This document shows positions 8,517-16,646 of a DNA stretch of 54,034 nt, one piece after another. Each line of letters opens with the position of its first letter. Positions within the stretch are counted from its first letter, which is position 1. Position numbers and translations under genes: made by a program. The notes below the pieces were generated by a model. That model saw nothing but the letters and a program-made list of their open reading frames with translations, had not been told where the DNA came from and made no database searches. Origin of the DNA: an uncultured Prevotella sp. (GTDB lineage: Bacteria; Bacteroidota; Bacteroidia; Bacteroidales; Bacteroidaceae). The stretch covers positions 1 through 54,034 of the forward strand of contig ONHQ01000023.1 in NCBI GenBank assembly GCA_900317685.1, given 5' to 3'.

Positions 8517-11024
8517 TTAGAACTTATATGCGATGTTCAACATGCCGTTGGTACCGTAGGCATAGTACTTCTTCGGGTTCTTCGAGAAGCGATAGAGTCG
8601 AGAGTTACCCGTAGAGGTATAGTCAGAACGGCTCTGCTCATAGCCGCCGGTCACCAAATGGGTATTGTTGAGGATGTTGGTCACCATGAGGTTGATGCTC
8701 AGGCTGCCATGCTTCAGATAGATGCTGCGGCCAATGGAGCCGTCCATCATCCAACCGCCATGACCCTTGTCTTGGGGCGAGACGATAGGATTGCCAGCCT
8801 CATCGACACTGCCTATCTTATTCAAACTGCCTTGATAGCGGTAGTACGGCGAGTAGCTCAGATAGATGCGGTCATACCAGTTACCGGCCAAGTCAATGAA
8901 CCAACCACCCTGATGATAGCTCAACTTGATGCTCGTGGCAGTGAGTGGTGTACCGTTCTCGCGCATATCCTTCACCAAAGCCACATCCTGATTGTAGGTA
9001 CCCTGCGTGGAGTTGAGGTAGACGACCTTGGCGTTGCTCACGTTCTTGGCATCACTGATGGTACCGAGGAGCTTGAGGTTGAAGGCTGAGGTGAGTTTGA
9101 AGTCCAGTCCGGCCTCCACGCCGTAATAGTTCTTCTTCAGTCCGGTCAGTGAGTTGTAGGAGAAGCTGTTGATGTCGTCGAAATAGAAGCAAGTCCACTC
9201 CGTAGCATGCGTGATGTGGTTGTAGTAACCACTGATGTTGGCGTGCAACCAGCTGTTCAGGAACTGATAACCAATCTCAGAAGAGAATACGTGCTCGTTG
9301 TGCAGTTCTCCGACAAAGTCATTGTTCATCTCAGGAGCCACAAAAGCCACGGAAGCCTGCGGCGCCTTGCTGTCATAGCCCATACCGAGGGTAATCGTAT
9401 GCCCGCCGCCGAGGTTGAAGTTGCCGCTGGCCTTGACGCCGCCCTCCACAAAGTTGGCCGTGCCGCTCTTGCCATAAGAATTGTTGGCGAAGAGACCGTT
9501 GCGCATCTTACCATTGCGCTGCATGCTCTGATAGCCCAGGCGACCGGAGATCATATAGTGTACAATGCCAAAATCCTCGGTATAGCTTGTCCAGCCCTGC
9601 ACGCGATTGGTGAGGATCGTGTAGTCATAACCGAACTTATCTCCCTCGCCGACGACGGCATTGGGATGGTTGAGGTCGTACTGCAACTGGTCGGAACCTT
9701 GTGCAAACGTACCGAGCGCGTAGTTGTTGGTGTTGTGATACGAGGCGGCACCCAACAGATCGTCCATCGTCTGATAGTGATAGTTGACGTTGTGAGCTGC
9801 GAAGAGTCCGTTGGTCCACGTGCTGTTCTTCGTCAGATTGGTGGTCAGCGAAGTGGACAGCGTGAGGTTCAACTGATTGTTGTGACGCTTCTGGATATAG
9901 TAGAGCGCATCCTGCCCGTTGGCTGCAGCCTGACGGTTGGCATAGATCAGCTCATCGAAGTTGATCTGCCGGTTGCGCTCATTGCCAGCCAAATACTCGC
10001 GGGCGTTCTCCCAGTCAGTCAAAGCAAACTCGGTGTTCTGCACGTTGCCACTATTCCACACATCGTAGAAGTTACTCGGTAGACGCTTGTAGTAGTCCGG
10101 CTGCGGATTCTCCGAGTTGTTATAGTTGAGCTTGGTGCTGGAATAGATGCTGTACTTACCGAAGAGTGATGTCGTCAGCTTGTTGTTGTCGTTGATATTC
10201 CAGTCCCAAGTGAAGATAGCCGAAGGAGAGAAGTCGCGCACCATACGGCTGTTGCGCTTCTTGCCGTCCTGCCAGCCCCAATAGGGGTTGTACTGGTTGT
10301 CGTTGGCCAGCCAATACATCTCATCGGTCGATGCGCCCTGTGTGCCGCGCTCTGTGGGATTGCCCCAAGTCGAGAAGGCCAGGCTGTGACCACCGCTAAG
10401 GAGTTTCTGTACGCCGAAGAAATAGGAAAGCGCATTGTACGATGTACCCTTGACATATCCCGGATTGGCCCAACGATAGGTGATGTTGGCCGAGTAAGCC
10501 CATCCCTTGTCGGTAAGACCACTATTATAGGTGTACATGCCACGGAGCACATAGTTGCGATTGGCCGCCGAGAGTGTGATACGCTGTCCTGCCGCCATGG
10601 CAGCCGGACGGAAGTTGTAGTTGTTCGATCCGGCGATACCTGTATACGAGAAGTTGTTCGACTCGAAGGGCAATGCCGTCTCCATATTGCGTGTCTGCTG
10701 GTTGAGACCGCCTACGAGCGAGTAGCGGAACTGTCCCGTCTCCATGTCGTTGACCGGCGTGCCGTTGATATACATCTCGTTATACTTCTGGTTGAGCGCC
10801 CGATAGCGGAACCTCATCGGTGAGAACAAATACCCCACCTCCGAGGCATACACATTCGAGCTCGAAGAAACAATGGAGACGTTCTGCCCCATGTTCTCGT
10901 CCTCACCCAACTGCGCTTCTGTGAAGGTGAACGCAGCCTCACCGACGTTGGTCGAATCGCTCTGAGCGAACGTCAGCGGGGCATAGCTCATGGCCATCAC
11001 GGCTAAGATAAGCTGTTTTTGCAT
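8517..11024 (-). CDS. TonB-dependent receptor (outer-membrane beta-barrel)
   Basis: Outer-membrane importer of 835 residues with a signal peptide ending TFAQ. A compact plug-like region (YINGTPVNDMETGQFRYSL, about residues 85-105) precedes a long barrel rich in alternating aromatic strands, ending in the aromatic-terminal strand MLNIAYKF. There is no SusC-type carboxypeptidase-regulatory domain at the N-terminus, and no SusD is adjacent. It heads an operon with two OB-fold lipoproteins and is divergent from a secreted nuclease-like protein, which suggests import of nucleic-acid or phosphodiester breakdown products. The substrate is inference only. Confidence 0.85.
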   Translation of the reverse strand: MQKQLILAVMAMSYAPLTFAQSDSTNVGEAAFTFTEAQLGEDENMGQNVSIVSSSSNVYASEVGYLFSPMRFRYRALNQKYNEMYINGTPVNDMETGQFRYSLVGGLNQQTRNMETALPFESNNFSYTGIAGSNNYNFRPAAMAAGQRITLSAANRNYVLRGMYTYNSGLTDKGWAYSANITYRWANPGYVKGTSYNALSYFFGVQKLLSGGHSLAFSTWGNPTERGTQGASTDEMYWLANDNQYNPYWGWQDGKKRNSRMVRDFSPSAIFTWDWNINDNNKLTTSLFGKYSIYSSTKLNYNNSENPQPDYYKRLPSNFYDVWNSGNVQNTEFALTDWENAREYLAGNERNRQINFDELIYANRQAAANGQDALYYIQKRHNNQLNLTLSTSLTTNLTKNSTWTNGLFAAHNVNYHYQTMDDLLGAASYHNTNNYALGTFAQGSDQLQYDLNHPNAVVGEGDKFGYDYTILTNRVQGWTSYTEDFGIVHYMISGRLGYQSMQRNGKMRNGLFANNSYGKSGTANFVEGGVKASGNFNLGGGHTITLGMGYDSKAPQASVAFVAPEMNNDFVGELHNEHVFSSEIGYQFLNSWLHANISGYYNHITHATEWTCFYFDDINSFSYNSLTGLKKNYYGVEAGLDFKLTSAFNLKLLGTISDAKNVSNAKVVYLNSTQGTYNQDVALVKDMRENGTPLTATSIKLSYHQGGWFIDLAGNWYDRIYLSYSPYYRYQGSLNKIGSVDEAGNPIVSPQDKGHGGWMMDGSIGRSIYLKHGSLSINLMVTNILNNTHLVTGGYEQSRSDYTSTGNSRLYRFSKNPKKYYAYGTNGMLNIAYKF

Positions 11025-11060
11025 AATTGTCAGTTGTTATAATACTATTGATAATATGTG

Positions 11061-11068
11061 CAAATTTA
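11061..11068 (-). promoter_or_regulatory. -7 element of the TonB receptor operon
   Basis: The complement reads TAAATTTG, 36 bp upstream of the start codon. The -33 region is not a clean TTG. Confidence 0.45.
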
Positions 11069-11196
11069 CCAAAATAAATGGAGAGTTCACGATTTCTCTT
11101 GTTAAAAATCTAAGAAAAGGCCTATTATCTCAAAATAAATTGCGATATTTGCAAAGCAATATATCATACATGGATTTTACGACAATAAAGAGACAA

Positions 11197-12249
11197 ATGA
11201 AGAGACATCTTTTAGCTATTGCTTGTTTCCTGCTGTTGTGCCTGGCCACATCCGCGCAGAAGAAATACGCCGTCTATGCGGTAGGCTTCTACAACCAGGA
11301 GAATTTGTTCGACACATGCCACGACGAAGGCAAGCGTGACTACGACTTCCTGCCTGGCGGCTCTTATCGTTGGAACGGCTTGAAGTATAGCCACAAACTC
11401 CACAACATGGCGCGCGCGCTGAGTGACATGGGCACGACGATGCTGCCCGGTGTGGGCTGCTCGGTTATCGGCTTGGCTGAGGTAGAGAACGACAAAGTGC
11501 TCACTGACCTCTGCGCACAGCCAGAACTGAAACAGCGCGGCTATCAGTATTGCCACGTTGAGGGTCCCGACAAGCGTGGCATCGACTGTGCCCTACTCTA
11601 CAATCCCAAGATGTTTCAGGTGAAGACGGTGAAACTGGTTCCTTATATCCCTACAGAAAAGCAAGACTCGGGTTTCACCACACGTGGCTTCCTCACGGTC
11701 AGCGGCACACTGGCCGGCGAACCGGTGAGTTTCATCGTCTGCCACCTGCCGAGCCGTTTCAATGGTTCCTACTATCGTGAGGTAGGAGCTGCCCAGGCCA
11801 AGGCTGTCAAAGACTCTCTACTCCGTTTAGACAAGAATGCCAAGGTCTTCGTCATGGGCGATATGAACGATGACCCGACCAATAAGAGTATGCACGAGGT
11901 GCTCGCCGGAAAGGAAGACATCAGCAAGGTGGGAAGCGACGACATGTACAATCCTTGGTATAACATCCTCGCCAAGCAGGGCACCGGCACACTGCGCTAT
12001 CAAGGAGCCTGGAACCTCTTTGATCAGATTATCCTCAGTCCCGCCCTGCTTGACAAGAAGGGAACACACGACTACAAGACGCTAAAATACTTCAAGTGCG
12101 AGATCCAGCGCATGCCCTACCTCTTCCAGACCGAAGGTAAGTACAAGGGTGAGCCGAAGCGCACTACTGCCGGTGGTGTGTGGCTGGACGGTTTCTCCGA
12201 CCACCTGCCCGTCTGCGTGTACTTGGTGAAGGAAAAGCCTCTCCCCTAA
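11197..12249 (+). CDS. Secreted endonuclease/exonuclease/phosphatase (EEP) family protein
   Basis: EEP-fold hydrolase of 350 residues with a signal peptide (HLLAIACFLLLCLATSAQ). Family motifs are in order: the N-terminal FYNQENLFDT, the metal-binding Glu in GLAEVEND, the substrate loop DKRGIDCALLYN, the HLPSR His segment, GDMNDDP, and the C-terminal SDHLPV with the catalytic His. These fit secreted DNases and phosphodiesterases of this superfamily; the exact substrate cannot be read. The open frame extends to 10990, but ATG 11197 puts the signal peptide first; 11170 is an alternative. It is divergent from the TonB/OB-fold operon with 172 bp between, implying joint function. Confidence 0.85.
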   Translation: MKRHLLAIACFLLLCLATSAQKKYAVYAVGFYNQENLFDTCHDEGKRDYDFLPGGSYRWNGLKYSHKLHNMARALSDMGTTMLPGVGCSVIGLAEVENDKVLTDLCAQPELKQRGYQYCHVEGPDKRGIDCALLYNPKMFQVKTVKLVPYIPTEKQDSGFTTRGFLTVSGTLAGEPVSFIVCHLPSRFNGSYYREVGAAQAKAVKDSLLRLDKNAKVFVMGDMNDDPTNKSMHEVLAGKEDISKVGSDDMYNPWYNILAKQGTGTLRYQGAWNLFDQIILSPALLDKKGTHDYKTLKYFKCEIQRMPYLFQTEGKYKGEPKRTTAGGVWLDGFSDHLPVCVYLVKEKPLP

Positions 12250-12271
12250 CCCCTCACCCAAAGGGAGGGGG
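12238..12271 (-). repeat. Dispersed G/C-rich palindromic repeat, copy C
   Basis: It lies in the opposite orientation to copies B and D: the complement reads CCCTCCC, centre TTTG, GGTGAGGGG, TTAGGGGAGAGG. The repeat overlaps the 3' end of the EEP gene and supplies its last codons (KPLP and stop). Confidence 0.6.
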
Positions 12272-12342
12272 AATAATATGCTTCAAGAAAAAGCAAAGGA
12301 CAGATCAAAACATCCCGTAAAGGATCAAGCCAAGACCCCTAT

Positions 12343-12434
12343 TTTGAACCGAGCATAGCACCCTGCATAGGATCGAGCATAGTGCACTGCATAGAACCGA
12401 GGATCCGTTTGGTATGACGGCGTTGTGCGCCGTC
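12343..12434. repeat. Short tandem repeat and hairpin upstream of the UDG-like gene
   Basis: A unit of about 24-25 bp containing CGAGCATAG and CTGCATAG occurs twice, with a partial third (about 12343-12402). GACGGCG/CGCCGTC forms a 7-bp stem at 12416-12434 without a T run. No gene is seen between 12250 and 12471. Confidence 0.5.
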
Positions 12435-12471
12435 CCACTGCCCACTGCTCATTCATCACTCGTCATTCATC

Positions 12472-13050
12472 ATGATTGAAATTCATCCTTTTGAGCCATT
12501 CCTTCCGAAGAATGCCAAGCTGCTGATGCTGGGCACCTTCCCTCCAGCGCCCAAGCGCTGGTGCATGGAATGGTACTACCCCAACTATACCAACGACATG
12601 TGGCGCATCTTCGGCCTGTGCTTCTTTGGCGACAAACTGCGGTTCGTAGACCAAGACCACAAGACCTACCGACTGCAGGAACTCAAAGATTTCCTCCGTG
12701 ACCGTGGCGTGGCCATCTTTGACACCTGCCTGCGCATCCGTCGCACAAAGGGCACCGCTTCGGACAAAGACCTGGAAGTCATAGAGCAGGCTGACCTTGA
12801 CAGCATGTTGCGCGCTCTGCCAGAATGCAAGGCCGTGATTGCCGCCGGACAGCTTGCCACCACGCTCTTCACTGAGCACTATCATATCGACGCGCGCAAG
12901 ATGAAGATGGGCGACCATCTCGACTTCACGTTCGAAGGCCGCACTATCCGCCTCTACCGCGAGCCGAGCTCCTCACGTGCCTATCCGATGAAGGTGGAAA
13001 AGAAAGCAGAATACTACGACCGCATGTTCCAGGAGATAGGGCTGAAGTAG
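12472..13050 (+). CDS. Uracil-DNA glycosylase superfamily protein
   Basis: A 192-residue cytoplasmic protein with the UDG fold. The N-terminal motif LMLGTFPPAPKRW (about residues 17-29) corresponds to the GxxPG-type water-activating loop. The C-terminal PSSSRAYP corresponds to the HPS/SPS DNA-intercalation loop, here with Ser in the first position. The central strand AVIAAGQLA matches the family. Such proteins remove uracil or other damaged bases, but this subfamily is uncharacterised and activity is inferred. It is followed 43 nt later by uridine kinase, possibly co-transcribed. Confidence 0.75.
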   Translation: MIEIHPFEPFLPKNAKLLMLGTFPPAPKRWCMEWYYPNYTNDMWRIFGLCFFGDKLRFVDQDHKTYRLQELKDFLRDRGVAIFDTCLRIRRTKGTASDKDLEVIEQADLDSMLRALPECKAVIAAGQLATTLFTEHYHIDARKMKMGDHLDFTFEGRTIRLYREPSSSRAYPMKVEKKAEYYDRMFQEIGLK

Positions 13051-13093
13051 TACTAAAAGGTTAGAGAAAGAGAAACAACAAAATACAAGCAAT

Positions 13094-13729
13094 ATGGAAA
13101 ACAAAAATAAGAAAGTCACCATCATCGGCATCGCCGGCGGCACTGGTTCCGGCAAGACCACCGTGGTGAAGAAAATCGTGGAGATGCTGCCACCGCACTA
13201 TGTCACCGTGGTGCCTTTGGACTCTTACTACAACGACACGACGGGCATGACCCAGGAGGAGCGTTCAGCCATCAACTTCGACCACCCCGACGCCTTCGAC
13301 TGGAAGTTGCTCATCAAACAAGTCAACGAGTTGCGCCATGGTCATGCGATCGAGCAGCCCACCTATAGCTATATCCTCAGCAACCGCTTGCCAGAGACCA
13401 TCCATGTGGAGCCCAAGCCGGTGATCATCATTGAAGGTATCATGACGCTGCTCAACAAGACCCTTCGCGACATGATGGACTTGAAAGTCTTCGTAGACTG
13501 CGACTCCGACGAACGTCTCATCCGCAACATCCAGCGCGACACCATCGACCGCGGACGTACGGTGTCTATGGTCGTGGATCGCTATCTCAAAGTCCTCAAG
13601 CCCATGCACGAGCAGTTCATCGAGCCCACCAAGCGCTACGCCGACCTCATCATCCCCCAAGGTGGTGAGAACGTCAAGGGCATCGGCATCCTCTGTAACT
13701 ACATCGAGGGCCTGGTGCCAAAGAAATAA
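13094..13729 (+). CDS. udk: Uridine kinase
   Basis: Phosphorylates uridine and cytidine to UMP and CMP in pyrimidine salvage. Length 211 residues, normal for the family. Walker A is GGTGSGKTT (residues 14-22), the nucleoside-binding segment is LDSYYND, the DHPDAFDW motif is present, then YSYILSNR and the lid RNIQRDTIDRGR. The uridine-kinase form of EGIMTL is seen. It converges with the DUF308 gene, with only 9 bp between stops. Confidence 0.93.
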   Translation: MENKNKKVTIIGIAGGTGSGKTTVVKKIVEMLPPHYVTVVPLDSYYNDTTGMTQEERSAINFDHPDAFDWKLLIKQVNELRHGHAIEQPTYSYILSNRLPETIHVEPKPVIIIEGIMTLLNKTLRDMMDLKVFVDCDSDERLIRNIQRDTIDRGRTVSMVVDRYLKVLKPMHEQFIEPTKRYADLIIPQGGENVKGIGILCNYIEGLVPKK

Positions 13730-13738
13730 AAAAAGAAG

Positions 13739-14419
13739 CTATGCGGTAGGCCCGTCCTCTGATACAGTATCATTGGCTTGTCCTGCCACATTGTCCTGCG
13801 TCTGCCCAGCATTCCCTCGTACAGACGAGATCTCTTCTGCCTTGTCGAACTGCTTCTTGCAACGATGGATCTTCAGGGCGTCTATGAGATCCACCACACC
13901 ATAGACCATCATGCACCAGCCGATGATGAGCAGGGGGGCTGAGGCTATTGCGCTCGGCTTAACAAGTGCCACAAGACCCAACAGCAGAATAGCAACGGGC
14001 AACACCCACCATACCAAGCCTACTCGGGCAAAGCGGGTTGCCAGTGAGAGACTGAACAGCTGATAGGCTCCACCGGCAATCAGCAGCGCAGCCAGCACAA
14101 ACATCAGTCCGCCGACGAAAGTCCCAGGACTGAGTGCCATCACGCTGCCCAATATGCCACAGCCTATTGCGACAACGGGAAAACGTCGCGGACGCCGCTG
14201 CCCCATCTTGCGCCCTTGAGCGTCGAAAAGCTCCACCTGCTCATCGCTGTGTTTGCGCGAAGCCATATAGTCAATGAAACTGATGACTGCCGAGATAAAG
14301 AACACAACGCCAATACCCACCGTAATCCACATCACGGCCTGGTCACGATATTGCACCAGTATCGCACCGGCTGCAATAGCACAGCAAGCGCGAAGAATGG
14401 ACTTGGGAAATCTTTTCAT
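13739..14419 (-). CDS. DUF308 (HdeD-like) membrane protein
   Basis: A 226-residue inner-membrane protein with about six hydrophobic segments arranged in pairs, as in the HdeD/DUF308 family. Examples are ILRACCAIAAGAILVQY at the N-terminus and ASAPLLIIGWCMMVYGVVDLI before the charged cytoplasmic tail. The tail ends in a hydrophilic stretch (about residues 190-226) with many Glu, Asp and Gln. Members are linked to acid stress in enterobacteria, but the role in Bacteroidetes is unknown. Confidence 0.8.
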   Translation of the reverse strand: MKRFPKSILRACCAIAAGAILVQYRDQAVMWITVGIGVVFFISAVISFIDYMASRKHSDEQVELFDAQGRKMGQRRPRRFPVVAIGCGILGSVMALSPGTFVGGLMFVLAALLIAGGAYQLFSLSLATRFARVGLVWWVLPVAILLLGLVALVKPSAIASAPLLIIGWCMMVYGVVDLIDALKIHRCKKQFDKAEEISSVRGNAGQTQDNVAGQANDTVSEDGPTA

Positions 14420-14447
14420 GATGTTATCTACATTTGTTTCTCTTTTG

Positions 14448-14455
14448 CAAAGATA
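14448..14455 (-). promoter_or_regulatory. -7 element of the DUF308 gene
   Basis: The complement reads TATCTTTG, 28 bp upstream of the start codon. A consensus -33 is not evident. Confidence 0.45.
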
Positions 14456-14484
14456 AGGAAAAAAACGGAAACGATAACGATTAC

Positions 14485-14514
14485 TTGATATTAGTTATAC
14501 AAAAAATAGTTTCA
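14485..14514 (+). promoter_or_regulatory. Promoter of the histidine phosphatase gene
   Basis: TTG at 14485-14487, 19 nt, then TAGTTTCA at 14507-14514, close to the consensus TAnnTTTG. The ATG at 14523 is only 8 bp further on, so the leader is very short. Confidence 0.4.
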
Positions 14515-14522
14515 ATCAGGAT

Positions 14523-15032
14523 ATGACCACATTATTATTAGTACGTCACGGCGAGACCGTGGCCAACAAAGCACAGATCCTTCAAGGACAGACACCCGGA
14601 GAACTCAATGAGACGGGCAAGGAACAGGCCCGGGCCGTACGCGACCAGATGAAAGACATACACATTGACGCCTTCGTAGCCAGTGATCTTCACCGTGCCA
14701 TCCAGACTTGCGAGATCATTGCCGAGCCGCATGGCAAGGCCATTATCACGACGTCCCTGCTTCGGGAGCGCGACTGGGGCAGCTTCACCGGAAAGTTCAT
14801 TCCCAACCTGCAAGCCGTGAAGCAGTGGCCCGACGACATCGAGAGCCTCGAAAGCCTCAAGAGCCGCGCCAAGCAGTTCATTGCCTGGGTGAGAGACTCC
14901 TTCCCCGACCAGACCGTGCTGGCTGTCGGCCACGGCATCGTCAACAAAGCCATCCAAAGCATCTACTATGGCAAGCCGATGAACGAAATCCAGAAGATGA
15001 CCAACGCCGAAGTCCGCAAGCTCGTCTTGTAA
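14523..15032 (+). CDS. Histidine phosphatase family protein (phosphoglycerate mutase-like)
   Basis: A 169-residue cytoplasmic phosphatase of the branch-1 histidine phosphatase fold. The phospho-acceptor is in LLLVRHGET (residues 4-12), followed by LNETGKEQA, the SDLHRAIQT arginine, ERDWGSFTGK with the acid Glu, and the second catalytic His in VLAVGHGIV. It is shorter than a glycolytic phosphoglycerate mutase (about 230-250), so a CobC/PhoE-like phosphatase is more likely. The substrate cannot be assigned. Confidence 0.85.
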   Translation: MTTLLLVRHGETVANKAQILQGQTPGELNETGKEQARAVRDQMKDIHIDAFVASDLHRAIQTCEIIAEPHGKAIITTSLLRERDWGSFTGKFIPNLQAVKQWPDDIESLESLKSRAKQFIAWVRDSFPDQTVLAVGHGIVNKAIQSIYYGKPMNEIQKMTNAEVRKLVL

Positions 15033-15044
15033 ACACCCCGCCGC

Positions 15045-15132
15045 CCGCTGCAAGCAAAGAGCCCCTTGCCATCCGCTGCAAGCAAGGAGCCGTCCGCTGC
15101 AAGCAAGGATTCCCCCGCCGCAAGCAAGGATC
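15045..15132 (+). repeat. CTGCAAGCAAGGA-type tandem repeats
   Basis: Four loosely spaced copies of CCGCTGCAAGCAAGGA or a close variant follow the histidine phosphatase stop. They do not form a reading frame of any known protein. Confidence 0.7.
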
Positions 15133-15159
15133 CTCCCCGCCCCCTTGCAAGGAAGCAAG

Positions 15160-15293
15160 CCCTCCGCAAAAAGCAAGCCTTGCACACCGAGTCCTCTCCG
15201 TTCGGTTTGCTGCTGCTGTGCAGCAGCCCTCCGCAAAAAGCAAGCCTTGCGCACCGAGTCCTCTCCATTCGGTTTGCTGCTGCTGTGCAGCAG
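15160..15293 (+). repeat. 67-bp tandem repeat, two copies
   Basis: 15160-15226 and 15227-15293 are almost identical 67-bp units (CCCTCCGCAAAAAGC... ending GTGCAGCAG), with the start of a third after 15294. The rest of the 15033-15381 gap holds the repeats above and a terminator; no gene is seen. Confidence 0.85.
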
Positions 15294-15302
15294 CCCCCTA
15301 CC

Positions 15303-15336
15303 AAAAAGCCCGCTCTCCCAGGACAGGAGAACGGGC
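15303..15336 (-). terminator. Terminator of the SRSFG-repeat protein gene
   Basis: GCCCGCTCTCC (15308-15318) pairs with GGAGAACGGGC (15326-15336), one mismatch. It is followed on the minus strand by TTTTT. Confidence 0.7.
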
Positions 15337-15381
15337 AAAATGTTATCCAAAATACGACACTTAATATTGTATCTTTTCCTT

Positions 15382-16455
15382 TTATCTTCCATTTCCGAAG
15401 TGACCGCCACCCGAGCTGTGACCGCCGCCGAAGCTGCCGCCGCCACCGAAGGAGCGTGTAGGAGCGCTGTTGCCGCCACCGAAGGAGCGGGCTGATGAGC
15501 TGCTGCCACCGAAGGAGCGGGCCGGAGCACTGCTACCGAAAGAGCGACTGGGAGCACTGCCACCAAACGAGCGGCTGGGAGCACTGCTGCCAAACGAACG
15601 GCTGGACTCGTTGCTGCGTGTACCAAACGAACGGCTCGGAGCAGAGAACGTGCGGCTGGGCTCTCCCATCGTAGTGCTTCCGCCAAATGAGCGGCTCGGT
15701 TGCGTCACGGTAGTGCGTGTACTGCTCTCGCGGGCTCCAAAGGTGCGGGTACGGTCACGCTGCGGGTCATAGCCCGATGGCGTACTCGACACACTGTAGG
15801 TACGGCTACCGCCTCCAAAGCTGCGAGTGCCATTGTTACCGCCGAAGCGTGTGCCATTGCCAAAGCTGCGGTTGCCGTTGTCCCGGTAGCCGAAGTCTCT
15901 ACCGTCGAAGCGTGTGCCTCTGCCGTAGACGCCGCGGTCAAATCCGTCGCGCATACCCATGTAGCGTCCGCCATCTCCGTGACGTGGTCCGTCGAATCGA
16001 CGTCCGTAGTACCAGCTGCGTCCTCCATTCATTCGCCAGCTGTGACCGCCATAGTAGGTGATGTAGATATTCGGCCGGCCGAAAAAGAAATAATCGCGAT
16101 GCGGATAGCGTGCGTAGATGCTGAAGTGCCAATACCCACCATTCCAGTAAAGCGGGCGATAGAAATAGGCTGCGTCGACATAGGTACGATACTGCCAGTC
16201 AAGCAGCACATAGCTCAAGTCGAGATTGCGTTGGCGCCAATAGATACCATAAAGATCATCATACGTATTGATGCTCATCAGATAATCCAGGTTGATCTCG
16301 TAGGCAGCCTCATACTGCGCATCCGTCAGGTTGAGTTCGTAAGCCATCTTGTCGGTCAGGAACAAAGCCTGCTGACGTGCCTGCTCATAACTCATGGCCG
16401 ATGCCTGAACCGCCATGACCAAGAGGGCGACAAGAGTCAAAACTAACTTTTTCAT
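15382..16455 (-). CDS. Exported protein with Ser-Arg-Phe-Gly repeat tail
   Basis: A 357-residue exported protein of unknown function. Signal peptide (LVLTLVALLVMAVQASA), then a domain of about residues 22-130 that begins with a helical segment and turns rich in Tyr and Trp. It continues into a Gly/Arg/Tyr-rich middle (about 130-215). The last 140 residues are low complexity, with about ten copies of a unit like PSRSFGGSA or PARSFGSS, ending Gly/His-rich. The basic, glycine-rich tail could bind nucleic acid or matrix polysaccharide; that is speculation. It stands alone with its own promoter and terminator. Confidence 0.75.
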   Translation of the reverse strand: MKKLVLTLVALLVMAVQASAMSYEQARQQALFLTDKMAYELNLTDAQYEAAYEINLDYLMSINTYDDLYGIYWRQRNLDLSYVLLDWQYRTYVDAAYFYRPLYWNGGYWHFSIYARYPHRDYFFFGRPNIYITYYGGHSWRMNGGRSWYYGRRFDGPRHGDGGRYMGMRDGFDRGVYGRGTRFDGRDFGYRDNGNRSFGNGTRFGGNNGTRSFGGGSRTYSVSSTPSGYDPQRDRTRTFGARESSTRTTVTQPSRSFGGSTTMGEPSRTFSAPSRSFGTRSNESSRSFGSSAPSRSFGGSAPSRSFGSSAPARSFGGSSSSARSFGGGNSAPTRSFGGGGSFGGGHSSGGGHFGNGR

Positions 16456-16536
16456 ATCTTCATCTTTTTAATTGTTCAACATATCATGTGACAGAAGGCT
16501 GAGACTTGGAGAAGTACTTTTCTCTTCTTCACGTTG

Positions 16537-16544
16537 CAAAATTA
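16537..16544 (-). promoter_or_regulatory. -7 element of the SRSFG-repeat protein gene
   Basis: The complement reads TAATTTTG, 81 bp upstream of the start codon. Confidence 0.35.
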
Positions 16545-16609
16545 AGAAAAAAGAAAAGACTTATGAAAGGTTTTCCCCTATCGTGGAGAGGAAAATCCCT
16601 AAAAAGCCG

Positions 16610-16617
16610 TAACTTTG
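16610..16617 (+). promoter_or_regulatory. -7 element of the Wzi-like gene
   Basis: TAACTTTG followed by CAG, 29 bp before the start codon; a good match to TAnnTTTG. The -33 is not clear. Confidence 0.5.
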
Positions 16618-16646
16618 CAGAAGAATTAACGATCACAGGCTAAAAA

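Noticed and set aside
9207-10082. Long open frame antisense to the TonB receptor gene
   Set aside because: Shadow of the receptor gene; no signal, no motif, and composition follows the sense gene.
14538-15686. A 382-codon minus-strand frame across the histidine phosphatase and the tandem repeats
   Set aside because: It is built from antisense codons and low-complexity repeats and overlaps two real genes.
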